Below are positions 40,840 to 50,084 of a stretch of 64,000 nt of DNA, in pieces (position 1 is the stretch's first letter; each line of letters starts with the position of its first letter). Location: positions 1 to 64,000 of the forward strand of contig NZ_JASPHQ010000006.1 in assembly GCF_030227225.1 (NCBI RefSeq), written 5' to 3'. The position numbers were made by a program, and so were the translations under genes. The DNA comes from Corynebacterium rhinophilum. GTDB lineage: Bacteria; Actinomycetota; Actinomycetes; Mycobacteriales; Mycobacteriaceae. Below the pieces are notes generated by a model. The model was not told the DNA's origin, did not search any database, and saw nothing but the letters and a program-made list of their open reading frames with translations.

Positions 40840-41826
40840 GTGGTGGCATCACGATCCACGCCGAGCCGGCAGGATGCGGCGGTAGAAAGGCTCACCAACC
40901 TATCCTTTGCGCTGCAAGGAGCGGCGAATTCGGGTGGTTCACCGGACCGATCCGCGGCGTGGATTCGCAGCCACGTCGCAGGCTATAACGATAAATCCGA
41001 CGAGGCTTTTACTAAGGCCCTGGCGCGCGATATCGCCACCTTGCAACGCGCCGGAGTCCCCATCGTGCACACCGGTGGGGAAGACGGCGCCTCGTACCGC
41101 CTCGACCAAAGCAATTACCAACTCCAGCCGGTGGAATTCTCACCGGAAGAAGCGATGGTGCTTGGCATCGCAGGGGGAGTGGGAACCCCTGGTGGATTGA
41201 GCGATTTCTCCCTGTCCGGATGGACCAAGATCGCCGCCTCGGGTGCCTCCCGGAACTTGGAGGGCGCCCCCGTCTATACCGCGGTCAATGACATCACCCG
41301 CCTTGCCCCCGAGGTGATCACTTTTGTTTTGGCCGCTGTGCGTAATAAAATCCGGATTACTTTTGCCTATCGCCCCCACCCAGCGGCAGAGACCGTGCGA
41401 CGCACCATGGATCCCTGGGGAGTGGTCAACCATCAAAGTCGCATCTATATCGTTGGCTTCGATGTTGACCGCGCCGCCCCGCGCGTCTTCCGGGCCTTAA
41501 GGCTTTCCGATATCAAAAGGTCGCACCAGCCGGCTGAGCACATCGAGCCGACGGTGGACATCGACAAGCTCGTCAAAGAGGCGCTACAACGCGGCGAAAA
41601 GGTGGATGCGACCTTGTATATTCCTGAAGGTCAAGCCCAAGAGCTAGAAAGCGCGGGGGAGCGCACCGCCGAAGGGACCGTAGTGCTTAGCGGGGTCCAG
41701 AAGGATTGGTTGGTGCGCACCGCCGCAGGCTATGCCCCAGAAGTAAAAGTGCTCGATCCCCCCGAGGTGTGCACTGACATCATTAACCTTTTGCGCGCAG
41801 CCGCCAACCACAACGGAGCTGAGTAA
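40840..41826 (+). CDS. pafB: WYL-domain transcriptional regulator PafB
   Basis: The 328-aa protein has an N-terminal winged HTH (about 10-75: RQDAAVERLTNLSFALQGAA, then FTKALARDIATLQRAGVPIV). A WYL domain follows from about 155 (RITFAYRPHPAAETVRRTMD), with a C-terminal extension (WCX). In mycobacteria PafB and PafC act together to activate the LexA/RecA-independent DNA-damage response with RNA polymerase. GTG 40840 is the annotated-type start. It overlaps neither neighbour; pafC starts 4 bp after its stop. Confidence 0.94.
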   Translation: MVASRSTPSRQDAAVERLTNLSFALQGAANSGGSPDRSAAWIRSHVAGYNDKSDEAFTKALARDIATLQRAGVPIVHTGGEDGASYRLDQSNYQLQPVEFSPEEAMVLGIAGGVGTPGGLSDFSLSGWTKIAASGASRNLEGAPVYTAVNDITRLAPEVITFVLAAVRNKIRITFAYRPHPAAETVRRTMDPWGVVNHQSRIYIVGFDVDRAAPRVFRALRLSDIKRSHQPAEHIEPTVDIDKLVKEALQRGEKVDATLYIPEGQAQELESAGERTAEGTVVLSGVQKDWLVRTAAGYAPEVKVLDPPEVCTDIINLLRAAANHNGAE

Positions 41827-41830
41827 ACCA

Positions 41831-42784
41831 ATGGCCGATGGATCTCATAAACTGCAAGCGCTCGTCCGGTCGCTGAACCTCATCCCGTACTTCCAAAACC
41901 ATCCGGATAAAACTCCGATGGAGGCAGCCGCGGATTTGGGGATGGACCCAGGGGAGCTGAAAGATGCCGTGGACCGCCTATTTTGCTCTGGGACCGGCCG
42001 CAATACCGAAGAGCTCATCGATCTCTCTTTCAGCTACCGCGATGGGGTCACCATCTACAATGACCAAGGCTTGGGGCAAGCATTGCGGCTTACGCCGACC
42101 GAGGCGGGCGCGCTCTTACTTACCCTTGAGTCCCTCGAGGCTATGCCCGGGCTATTAGATGCGCGGGCGATTAAGTCTGCCGCGGCGAAATTGCGCTCCA
42201 TTATGGATGAACGCACGCTGAGCATCTATGACACGTTATCGACGGTGGATCCGCAAGAATCCGACATCCAGGCAACCTTGAACCGCGGGCTTAATGAAAA
42301 ACGGCGCATCCGGATGCGCTATTGGAGTGCTTCATCTAATAAAGAAACCGAGCGCCTAGTTGATCCGGCCCGGATTTTCATCGTGGATGCCGAGCCCTAT
42401 CTCGCGGCGTGGGAAGAAGAAAAGCAAGGGCACAGGACCTTTCGTATTGACCGCATCAAGCATGCCGAGTTGACCGAGGAGACTGCTCATCCGCGCCTTA
42501 AAGAGCTGGATTTCGACGCTGCAGCACCCTTTAATTTAGGTACGGCGGATTCCGTGGAATTAATCATTCATGAAGAATTCACCTGGCTTGCAGAATACTA
42601 CGATATGCAACTAGGCAAGCGATTAGAAAACGGCACCATAGCTGCAACGATGCAGGTGGGGTCCGTTGATTGGCTGGTTCGTTTCGCCCTCGGGCAGGCC
42701 GATAGGTTACGCGTTATAGCCCCTCAATCTATTGTGAATCTCATTGCGGAACGCGGAAATGCCGCGTTGAAGGGCTATACTTAA
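41831..42784 (+). CDS. pafC: WYL-domain transcriptional regulator PafC
   Basis: The 317-aa partner of PafB has an N-terminal HTH-like region ([20 protein letters not shown], then [20 protein letters not shown]). The WYL domain follows from about 150 ([20 protein letters not shown], then [20 protein letters not shown]) with a WCX tail. It is homologous to PafB and in the same operon, with which it is thought to form a heterodimer or functional unit. Confidence 0.93.
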   Translation: MADGSHKLQALVRSLNLIPYFQNHPDKTPMEAAADLGMDPGELKDAVDRLFCSGTGRNTEELIDLSFSYRDGVTIYNDQGLGQALRLTPTEAGALLLTLESLEAMPGLLDARAIKSAAAKLRSIMDERTLSIYDTLSTVDPQESDIQATLNRGLNEKRRIRMRYWSASSNKETERLVDPARIFIVDAEPYLAAWEEEKQGHRTFRIDRIKHAELTEETAHPRLKELDFDAAAPFNLGTADSVELIIHEEFTWLAEYYDMQLGKRLENGTIAATMQVGSVDWLVRFALGQADRLRVIAPQSIVNLIAERGNAALKGYT

Positions 42785-42897
42785 AATTCAGTTACTGCAC
42801 GCACATGCGTCTTAAAATTGCCTCGCGAATTTTCCCGCGAAGTCAGGGAACGCGGCGGCCATCTGGCGCAGGCAAAGAAGAACCGAAAGAGGATCTT

Positions 42898-43167
42898 ATG
42901 ACCTTAGGACCATTGGAAATCGGCCTGATTGTTCTCGTCATCATCTTGCTATTTGGCGCGAAGAAATTGCCGGATCTTGCTCGTTCCATGGGCCGCTCGA
43001 TGCGCATTTTCAAATCTGAGGTCAATGAAATGCAATCGGAGGACACCAAGCGCTCTGAGACCCAAGCTCAATTGAGCCAGAAGCGCCAGCAGTCCGATGA
43101 GGAGTTCTGGAACCGCCCAGATATGCAACCTGGCCACCAGCAGGGAAACTCTTCCTCCCAGAATTAA
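42898..43167 (+). CDS. tatA: Twin-arginine translocase subunit TatA
   Basis: The 89-aa Tat pore component has one N-terminal membrane segment ([20 protein letters not shown]), the FGxxKLPxLARSMG hinge, an amphipathic helix and a charged disordered tail. GAGGATCTT precedes the ATG; the longer frame from 42805 has no sensible start. With tatC 125 bp downstream it forms the Tat export unit for folded proteins. Confidence 0.96.
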   Translation: MTLGPLEIGLIVLVIILLFGAKKLPDLARSMGRSMRIFKSEVNEMQSEDTKRSETQAQLSQKRQQSDEEFWNRPDMQPGHQQGNSSSQN

Positions 43168-43291
43168 CGCCTGCCAGCTAAAAAGGCGAACACGCTCTGC
43201 CTATGCACTCGTCGGCCGTATCGGAGACCGGCCCTCAGAAATCGAGTGGGCAGGGTAGTGTTCGCTCTTGTGCGTTGAAAGAGCCAAATTG

Positions 43292-44401
43292 ATGTCCTCA
43301 CATTCCAACCCTGCCGGTGAACACGGATCCCGCGTGCGCCGCAAGCGGCGAGGTTTTTCACGCAAGCCCAAGAACCCAACGGGCGAGATGACCTTAGTGC
43401 AGCACCTGCAAGAGCTGCGGCGAAGGATCATTATTTCCTTGCTTGCCTTGGTTATCGGCGCGATCATCGGTTTTATTTGGTACCAGCAGGCGCCCTTCCG
43501 GATTCCACCGCTGGGAGAAATCCTGCGCGAGCCTTATTGCTCATTGCCGGAAGATAAACGAGCCAACTTCAATAACGATGGCGAATGCCGCTTGCTTGCC
43601 ACCAGCCCCTTCGAGATGCTCATTTTGCGCCTGAAGGTCGGTGCGTTGGCAGGTACGGTTATTTCGTCCCCAGTATGGCTCTACCAGGTGTGGGCATTCA
43701 TCGTGCCAGGCCTGCATAAGAATGAGCGCCGCTACACCTTGAGCTTCGTCGTTGTGGCCGTCTCCCTCTTCCTGGCGGGTGCCATCTTGGCCTACTTCAT
43801 CTTGTCCGTGGGCTTGGAATTCCTCGTCGGCATTGGCGCTGAGTATCAAACCGCAGCATTAACTGGTGAGCGATACTTCTACTTCCTCTTGGCGCTCTTG
43901 CTCATCTTTGGCATCAGCTTCGAGATTCCGCTGTTAATCGTCTCGCTCAATCTCATCGGCGTCTTGGAATATAACCACGTTAAGGATAAGCGCCGCATCG
44001 TCATCGTCGTGGTGATGATCTTCGCCGCCTTCGTGACCCCAGGCCAAGATCCCTTCACGATGGTGGTATTGTCCGCCAGCCTGATGCTGCTTATCGAGAT
44101 TGCCTTCCAGTTCTGCCGCATTCACGACAAGCGCCTGAACCGGCAGCGTCCTGACTGGATGGATCTTGATGATGAATCCGCGTCTGCGCTAGACGAAAGC
44201 CCCACTGGTGTGGGCGGGCCCGCGCCTGTCGATGCCCCGTCGGGCGTATATGCCTCGCCTAAGCCTGCGGCAGCTGGGGCGTCATCGCAGACCGTCCGCA
44301 CGGAAAATCGGGCGTCGGATAGCACTTCCCAACGGGCTGAGGATCGCAAGGGTCCGCAGCGACCTACCGATGGAGGCGGCTTTTTCGACGATGTGCTTTA
44401 A
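43292..44401 (+). CDS. tatC: Twin-arginine translocase subunit TatC
   Basis: The 369-aa receptor subunit has six membrane spans, with MTLVQHLQELRRRIIISLLA at the start and FEMLILRLKVGALAGTVISS near the second. The conserved Glu region LLIFGISFEIPLLIVSLNLI is present. Compared with about 255 aa in E. coli it has a long basic N-terminal tail (RRKRRGFSRKPKNP) and a roughly 85-residue low-complexity, Ala/Pro/Ser-rich C-terminal tail, both usual in actinobacteria. It lies in the conserved pafC-tatA-tatC-helY order. Confidence 0.95.
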   Translation: MSSHSNPAGEHGSRVRRKRRGFSRKPKNPTGEMTLVQHLQELRRRIIISLLALVIGAIIGFIWYQQAPFRIPPLGEILREPYCSLPEDKRANFNNDGECRLLATSPFEMLILRLKVGALAGTVISSPVWLYQVWAFIVPGLHKNERRYTLSFVVVAVSLFLAGAILAYFILSVGLEFLVGIGAEYQTAALTGERYFYFLLALLLIFGISFEIPLLIVSLNLIGVLEYNHVKDKRRIVIVVVMIFAAFVTPGQDPFTMVVLSASLMLLIEIAFQFCRIHDKRLNRQRPDWMDLDDESASALDESPTGVGGPAPVDAPSGVYASPKPAAAGASSQTVRTENRASDSTSQRAEDRKGPQRPTDGGGFFDDVL

Positions 44402-44422
44402 GCACGGGTAGCCTTGTGAGAT

Positions 44423-47239
44423 ATGACTGAAACTCACCTGGATACCTTCGCCGCCGGCCTCCCATACCCCTTGGATGAGTTCCAGGTGCAGGGGTGTGAG
44501 GCGGTAGAAAATGGCCAAGGGGTGCTCGTCTGCGCCCCAACTGGTGCAGGTAAAACCGTAGTTGGCGAGTTCGCCGTTTCTTTGGCCTTAAGCCGCGGCA
44601 CGAAGTGCTTTTATACCACCCCGATTAAGGCGCTGAGCAACCAGAAATACCACGACCTCGTCGCTGAGCACGGCGAGGATGCCGTCGGCCTGCTTACTGG
44701 CGATGTCTCCATCAACTCGGATGCCGAAATCGTGGTGATGACCACTGAGGTGCTGCGCAATATGATCTACGCGGATTCTCCCGCGCTGGATAGACTTACT
44801 CACGTGGTCATGGATGAAATCCACTTCCTTGCGGATGCCTCCCGCGGCGCGGTCTGGGAAGAGGTCATCTTGAACTTGGCGGACCACGTATCCATCATTG
44901 GGCTGTCTGCCACCGTGTCCAATTCCGAGGAATTCGGTGAATGGCTCACCACGGTCCGCGGCGATACCTCTGTCATTGTGACCGAACACCGGCCGGTCCC
45001 ACTTGATCAATGGATGATGCTGGGCCGCAAGATTTACCCGCTCTTTGAGCCGGGATCCGGCGGCCAGGTCAATTCCGAATTAGAGCGCCGCATTCAACGC
45101 TTGGAGGCAGGCGATAGCGATGATGGGCACGCGGACTATAAATCCGGCAAGGGTTTTCGCGCGAGGGCGCGCCACAAGGGCGGCGGGCGCAGCGAATTTC
45201 ATGGTAAAGCGGGCGGGCGTTCCGGTTCCTCCCGGCCGCAAGATCGCTACCGCCCCTTAGGACGCCCTGAGGTGCTGAAGGTGCTGCAATCGCAAGATAT
45301 GCTGCCCGCGATTACCTTCATCTTTTCCCGCGCCGGTTGCGATGGCGCGCTCTATCAGTGCCTGCGCAGCAGGATGGTGCTGACGACACAAGAGGAAGCA
45401 GAAGAGATCAAGGCCATCGCCGATGCCGGCGTTGAGGGCATTCCGGAAGAAGACCTGCAGGTCCTGGATTTCCGGCGGTGGCGCGAAGCGCTCTCGCGCG
45501 GTTTTGCCGCCCACCACGCAGGAATGTTGCCGGCTTTTCGCCACATCGTAGAAGATCTCTTCGTCCGCGGTTTGGTACGCGCGGTATTTGCTACCGAAAC
45601 CCTTGCCTTGGGCATTAATATGCCAGCGCGCACTGTGGTGCTCGAGAAGTTGATTAAGTTCAATGGCGAAGCACACGTGGATCTCACGCCAGGCCAATAC
45701 ACGCAGCTGACCGGGCGCGCCGGCCGGCGCGGAATCGATACCCTGGGCAACGCGGTCGTGCAGTGGGCACCGGCGATGGATCCGCGATTTGTCGCGGGTT
45801 TGGCATCGACGCGCACGTATCCGCTCATTTCTACGTTTGCGCCGGGCTATAACATGGCCATCAACCTGCTGGGCATGCTCGGCTTTGAGGACTCGCTGCG
45901 GCTACTGGAAAAGTCTTTCGCGCAGTTCCAGGCCGATGGTTCCGTGGTGGAAGAAACCCGCGAATTAGAGCGCGCGGAGCATCGCGTGCGCGAATTGCGT
46001 GAGCAGCTTGATGATGCCGTGGATGCCCTCGCACCACCAGCCAAGGACGGCGAGGATCCCGCCGAGGTGCTCATGGATTATATCCGGCTGCGCCGCGAGT
46101 TGACGGCGGAAGAAAAGCAATCCAAGGTCGATAAGGAACACCAGCGCACCCAGGAAGTAGTCGCGGTGCTAGCCCGCCTGCAATTGGGCGATGTCATCGC
46201 GCTTGCCGGAAAGAAGCGCCCCACTCTTGCCGCGGTGGTCACCCCGGCCAACCAGACTGAGGATCCTCGCCCGTGGGTGACCACGGAATCTGGGTGGTCA
46301 GGGCGCATCGATGCCACTGGTATTAGCAATCCGCCGATTCAACTGGGCCGTATTAAGATCCCGAAGCCGGTGCGGAAGAATCCGCAGCGCAATACCAAGT
46401 ACATCCAGGATGTCTTCCACCGCGAAAAGTTTGACCGCCCAAAGCGAATGAAATCGAAGCCACGTCTGCGACCAAATAAGCGGGTAGGCGAGTTGCGCGA
46501 TGCCATTCGCGAGCACCCTGCACACGACTGGCCCGCCACCGACAGGGAGCAACTGGCCGGCGTGGCGCAGAAGTTGGCGCGCCGCGAGCGCGACCTCGAA
46601 AAGCTGCAGGCCAAGGTGAATAAGGCGACCGATACATTGGGCCGAACCTTTGAACGCATCGTGGATCTGCTCGCGGAGATGGACTATGTCGAGTTCTCTG
46701 GTGCCGGCAATGATCGCACGCCGGTCATCACTGAGGAAGGCGAGCGCCTGGCAAAGATTCATAGCGAATCTGATCTTCTCGTTGCCCAATGCCTGAAGCG
46801 AGGCATTTGGGATGAGCTGGATCCGGCGGAATTGGCCGGCGTTGCATCTCTGTGCTGCTTTGAAAATAGGAAGGCCACTGGGGGCCAGCCGGAGGCGGCA
46901 ACGGATCGCATGGCCGATGCCATGAATGCGACCTGGCGCATCTATACCGAGCTCGGCGCCGATGAACGCCGCCACCGCCTGCCCCCAACGCGCGAGCCTG
47001 AAGCCGGATTTGCACTAGCCATTCACCAGTGGGCGGCGGGTGCGCCCTTGGGCTATTGCATGGCGGCGGCCAATGAAGCGGGCGCGGAGCTTACTCCCGG
47101 TGACTTCGTGCGGTGGTGCCGCCAAGTTGTGGACCTCCTGCAGCAAATCGCCAAGACTGGCTACGATGGCCAGATTCAGCGCAACGCGCGCCGCGCAATC
47201 GACGCCATCCAGCGCGGGGTCGTCGCGATCGGGGCTTAA
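44423..47239 (+). CDS. helY: Ski2-like DEAD/DEAH-box RNA helicase (HelY)
   Basis: The 938-aa helicase has motif I APTGAGKTVVGEFAVSLALS (about 35-54), the DEIH box in VVMDEIHFLAD, motif III GLSATVSNSEEFGEW and motif VI QLTGRAGRRGIDTLG. It ends in a C-terminal DSHCT-type helical domain. The Mtr4/Ski2 family remodels RNA; the HelY substrate in actinobacteria is unknown. A Gly/Arg/Ser-rich insertion lies at about 245-280. TAGCCT lies 8 nt before ATG, so it may be leaderless. Confidence 0.93.
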   Translation: MTETHLDTFAAGLPYPLDEFQVQGCEAVENGQGVLVCAPTGAGKTVVGEFAVSLALSRGTKCFYTTPIKALSNQKYHDLVAEHGEDAVGLLTGDVSINSDAEIVVMTTEVLRNMIYADSPALDRLTHVVMDEIHFLADASRGAVWEEVILNLADHVSIIGLSATVSNSEEFGEWLTTVRGDTSVIVTEHRPVPLDQWMMLGRKIYPLFEPGSGGQVNSELERRIQRLEAGDSDDGHADYKSGKGFRARARHKGGGRSEFHGKAGGRSGSSRPQDRYRPLGRPEVLKVLQSQDMLPAITFIFSRAGCDGALYQCLRSRMVLTTQEEAEEIKAIADAGVEGIPEEDLQVLDFRRWREALSRGFAAHHAGMLPAFRHIVEDLFVRGLVRAVFATETLALGINMPARTVVLEKLIKFNGEAHVDLTPGQYTQLTGRAGRRGIDTLGNAVVQWAPAMDPRFVAGLASTRTYPLISTFAPGYNMAINLLGMLGFEDSLRLLEKSFAQFQADGSVVEETRELERAEHRVRELREQLDDAVDALAPPAKDGEDPAEVLMDYIRLRRELTAEEKQSKVDKEHQRTQEVVAVLARLQLGDVIALAGKKRPTLAAVVTPANQTEDPRPWVTTESGWSGRIDATGISNPPIQLGRIKIPKPVRKNPQRNTKYIQDVFHREKFDRPKRMKSKPRLRPNKRVGELRDAIREHPAHDWPATDREQLAGVAQKLARRERDLEKLQAKVNKATDTLGRTFERIVDLLAEMDYVEFSGAGNDRTPVITEEGERLAKIHSESDLLVAQCLKRGIWDELDPAELAGVASLCCFENRKATGGQPEAATDRMADAMNATWRIYTELGADERRHRLPPTREPEAGFALAIHQWAAGAPLGYCMAAANEAGAELTPGDFVRWCRQVVDLLQQIAKTGYDGQIQRNARRAIDAIQRGVVAIGA

Positions 47240-47261
47240 GCTAGCCCGTCCTACTGGCTAG

Positions 47262-47267
47262 TAGACT
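47262..47267 (+). promoter_or_regulatory. -10 element, leaderless M24 peptidase start
   Basis: TAGACT lies exactly 7 nt before ATG 47275. Confidence 0.55.
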
Positions 47268-47274
47268 GTGGGGC

Positions 47275-48396
47275 ATGACTACTCAGGCTTTTTCTCCCGA
47301 AGTATATTCGCGCCGGCTCTCGGCAGCGCAGGAAGCGGCCGCCCAGCAGGGCATTGACCTTTTGCTGATTGGCACCGGCCCTGATTTTGCCTACCTGACC
47401 GGTTCGTGGGTATCGTCCCACGAACGCCTGACGGTGTTAGCCGTTCCCCAAAGCGGTACGCCGTGGATAGTCTCGCCGAATACGGATATTACGGATATTA
47501 AATCGGCGCCCGTCGGCAAGCTCGATGTGGAACTGCGCGGGTGGAATGACGGCGATAATCCCTACGAGCTCGCCCTCAAGGGCGCTGCGCCGATCAAGAA
47601 GGTCGCGCTGGGACAATCCCTGACGGCAGACCATATTCTGCAGTTCCAGGCGCGCGTGCCCGAGGCGGATTATGTCCTTGCCACCTACGCGCTCGCGGAG
47701 CTTTTCACCCGCAAGGATGAGGCGGAAATCGCGGAGCTGCGCAAGGCCGGCCAGGCTATCGACGCCGTGCACGCCCAGGTTCCTGAGCTCCTGCAGCCCG
47801 GCCGCACCGAGGCCGAGGTAGCGCATGAACTGGAAAAGCTCATCCTCAAAGAGCATTCCATCATTGACTTCGTCATCGTGGGTTCCGGCCCGAATGGCGC
47901 CAATCCGCACCACAGCTTCTCCGACCGGAAGCTGGCAGCGGGAGAGCCCGTCGTCGTGGATCTCGGGGGTACCTTGCCCTCCGGCTATCACTCCGATTGC
48001 ACCCGCACCTACGTCGTAGGCGGCGATCTCAGCCAGGCGCCGCAGGACTTCCAGGACGCTTATGCGGTGCTTTACGATGCCCAAGCGGCCGCCCGCGCCG
48101 CCGCCAAGCCCGGCAGCACGGCTGAAGAAATCGACGGGATTGCGAGGAAGGCTATTGCCGATGCCGGCTGGGGCGATAAATTCGTCCACCGCACCGGCCA
48201 CGGAATTGGTCTCTCGACCCACGAAGAGCCCTTCATCATGGAGGGAAATGACCTAGCGCTGGAAGAGGGCATGGCCTTTTCCATTGAGCCAGGCATTTAC
48301 CTAGAAGGCCAGTGGGGCATGCGTCTAGAAGACATCGTGGTACTTACCAAGGATGGCTACGAGTCCCTCAACGTCGTTGAACGCGAAGTGCGCTAA
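47275..48396 (+). CDS. M24-family Xaa-Pro peptidase
   Basis: The 373-aa protein has an N-terminal creatinase-type domain (about 1-130) and a pita-bread metallopeptidase domain. Metal ligands are visible: Asp in VVVDLGGTLPSGYHSDCTRT (two Asp), His in HRTGHGIGLSTHEEPF, Glu in FSIEPGIYL and Glu in MRLEDIVVL. It should cleave Xaa-Pro bonds in peptides (aminopeptidase P or prolidase type; the two cannot be told apart here). A reductase gene starts at the next base after its stop. Confidence 0.92.
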   Translation: MTTQAFSPEVYSRRLSAAQEAAAQQGIDLLLIGTGPDFAYLTGSWVSSHERLTVLAVPQSGTPWIVSPNTDITDIKSAPVGKLDVELRGWNDGDNPYELALKGAAPIKKVALGQSLTADHILQFQARVPEADYVLATYALAELFTRKDEAEIAELRKAGQAIDAVHAQVPELLQPGRTEAEVAHELEKLILKEHSIIDFVIVGSGPNGANPHHSFSDRKLAAGEPVVVDLGGTLPSGYHSDCTRTYVVGGDLSQAPQDFQDAYAVLYDAQAAARAAAKPGSTAEEIDGIARKAIADAGWGDKFVHRTGHGIGLSTHEEPFIMEGNDLALEEGMAFSIEPGIYLEGQWGMRLEDIVVLTKDGYESLNVVEREVR

Positions 48397-49143
48397 GTGG
48401 CTGGCGTACTGATCCTGGGCGGGCGCAGCGATATCGGCGGCGAAATCGCCCGACGCGTGGCCCGCGGTAACGACATCGTCCTCGCCGCGCGCGGGACGCA
48501 CGGGCTGGAGGAGCTTACCGCCCAGCTTAAGGCCGCAGGTGCACGCAGCGTCCACCAGCTGTCCTTTGATGCGGAGGATTTCTCCCACCACCGCCGGATC
48601 TTTGCCGAGGCCAAGGAACGCGTCGGCGCCATCGAGCTGACTGTGGTCGCCTTCGGAATCCTAGGGGATCAAGATAAGGCGGAAACTGATCCGTCCCACG
48701 CAGCACAAATTGCCACCATCGACTACACCGCCCAGGTCTCCGTGCTCACGGTGGCGGCGCAGTCGATGCCGCGCGGCCATATCGTGGCCTTTTCCTCCAT
48801 CGCTGGGTGGCGAGCCCGTCGCGCCAATTATGTCTACGGTTCCACCAAGGCTGGGCTGGATGCTTTGTGCCAGGGCCTTGCGGACAGACTGCACGGCAGT
48901 GGGCTCGGGCTGATTACCGCGCGCCCCGGGTTCGTCATTGGGTCCATGACCCAGGGGATGACACCGGCCCCACTATCGGTGCGGCCAGGCGATGTCGCCG
49001 ATGCCGTCGTTGCCTGCATAGACAACGACGACCGCCGCGGTCAGGCGCGCAGCCACACCCTGTGGATCCCGAAGGCCCTGCAAGCCTTGGCCTGGGTCAT
49101 GCGGTTGGTGCCCCGGCCCGTGTGGCGGCATATGCCGCGTTAG
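48397..49143 (+). CDS. DprE2-like short-chain dehydrogenase/reductase
   Basis: The 248-aa SDR has a nucleotide-binding start (VLILGGRSDIGGEIARRVAR) and the catalytic YGSTK in NYVYGSTKAGLDALCQGL. Motifs VVAFGILGDQD, IDYTAQVSVLTVAAQSM and RPGFVIGSMTQGM closely recall DprE2, the NADH-dependent reductase of decaprenylphosphoryl-arabinose synthesis. No dprE1 oxidase partner is in the window, so this is more likely a paralogue with a related sugar-lipid or unknown substrate. GTG 48397 directly follows the M24 peptidase stop, indicating coupling. Its stop overlaps the convergent gene by 4 bp. Confidence 0.85.
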   Translation: MAGVLILGGRSDIGGEIARRVARGNDIVLAARGTHGLEELTAQLKAAGARSVHQLSFDAEDFSHHRRIFAEAKERVGAIELTVVAFGILGDQDKAETDPSHAAQIATIDYTAQVSVLTVAAQSMPRGHIVAFSSIAGWRARRANYVYGSTKAGLDALCQGLADRLHGSGLGLITARPGFVIGSMTQGMTPAPLSVRPGDVADAVVACIDNDDRRGQARSHTLWIPKALQALAWVMRLVPRPVWRHMPR

Positions 49144-49997
49144 TCGGCCTCGCCGTCCCGCAGCAGGGGCGAATTGATATCAAAGATGAAACCGCGCGGG
49201 GCGAGCACGCGGAGGACGACCTCGGCATCGCCCTCTGCGATGTCGTGAAAGACTAAGCCTCCCCACGGGGTGACCGTGATGTCCACCTCGAGCTGGCCGA
49301 TAAGCTGCGCGAACTGCGCCGGGATGGCGCCTTGGTAGACCCCCGCACCAAGGTCGACCACGCCTTCTGCCTGGTGCTCATCCAACCAGCCAATGGGCCC
49401 TGGCTCCGCGGCGAGTTCCGCACCAGCCGCCTCAGTACCTTTCGCTTCGGTGCCCTTCGCCCCAGTGCCTTTTGCTTCGGTACTCCTCGCCTCGGTGCGC
49501 AAGGCACCGAGGCGCTGGAGATGGGCTGCGGCATCGGCAAGCGAGAGGCCCGCGGTCGGGCTGTTGGTGGCGGGGGAATGGGTGATGTTTAAGGTGGCAT
49601 CGTCAAGCAGCCGCATGCTGACCTGCGCGGCAGAAACCGGCAGATCGTCGGCGTCAGTGGTAATCGCGAGCGACTCCAAGCCCGGCTGTTCGGTATTCAG
49701 GTGCGCGGTCAGCTGGCGCGCGGCCTGCTGCGCCGCGGGAGCAAGGGGAGAGGCCAGCACGGGAATGTGGAAGCTTAGCAGCTCTAATTTATCCAGCTCC
49801 GCCGCAAGCTGGGCCTTGTCTGTAACTCCCCGCAACTCGATGGCGGAATTGGGGCGAATATAAACGCTGCCATCGGCCCAGTGCGCCGCGCAATAACCCA
49901 AATGGATCCAATCATTAGGGCTGGTAAAACCGCCCACAACGTGCAGGCGCAGGCAGGTGCCGGACTCGGGATGCTGGAAAAATTTGGGGTAATGCAT
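49140..49997 (-). CDS. CobG/sulfite-reductase-like protein, reduced form
   Basis: The 285-aa protein has ferredoxin-like nitrite/sulfite reductase half-domains. An N-terminal one reads LRLHVVGGFTSPNDWIHLGY, ADGSVYIRPNSAIELRGVTD, and a C-terminal one reads EGVVDLGAGVYQGAIPAQFA, QLEVDITVTPWGGLVFHD. This pattern is seen in precorrin-3B synthase (CobG). The Cys cluster that binds [4Fe-4S]/siroheme is missing: only two Cys occur. A redox reaction is therefore doubtful. A GTEAK-type five-residue repeat (about residues 167-188) sits in the linker. Assignment to the CobG family is tentative. Confidence 0.6.
   Translation of the reverse strand: MHYPKFFQHPESGTCLRLHVVGGFTSPNDWIHLGYCAAHWADGSVYIRPNSAIELRGVTDKAQLAAELDKLELLSFHIPVLASPLAPAAQQAARQLTAHLNTEQPGLESLAITTDADDLPVSAAQVSMRLLDDATLNITHSPATNSPTAGLSLADAAAHLQRLGALRTEARSTEAKGTGAKGTEAKGTEAAGAELAAEPGPIGWLDEHQAEGVVDLGAGVYQGAIPAQFAQLIGQLEVDITVTPWGGLVFHDIAEGDAEVVLRVLAPRGFIFDINSPLLRDGEAD
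49423..49498 (-). repeat. 15-bp tandem repeat inside the CobG-like gene
   Basis: About four to five imperfect copies of a 15-bp unit encode GTEAK/STEAK/GTGAK in the linker between the two half-domains. The period is a multiple of three, so copy number can vary without breaking the frame. Confidence 0.7.
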
Positions 49998-50071
49998 AGC
50001 TTGCCAGTGTAGCCGGTGAGAAGCCCTGCGCCGGGATCGAGTGTTGCCAGCATATCGTCAGCTTTGCTCGT

Positions 50072-50077
50072 TAAACT
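50072..50077 (+). promoter_or_regulatory. -10 element, leaderless FxsA start
   Basis: TAAACT lies exactly 7 nt before ATG 50085. Confidence 0.55.
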
Positions 50078-50084
50078 GGAAGCT

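Noticed and set aside
49423..49498. Considered as a CRISPR-like repeat array
   Set aside because: The 15-bp units are contiguous, in frame with a coding gene and have no spacers.
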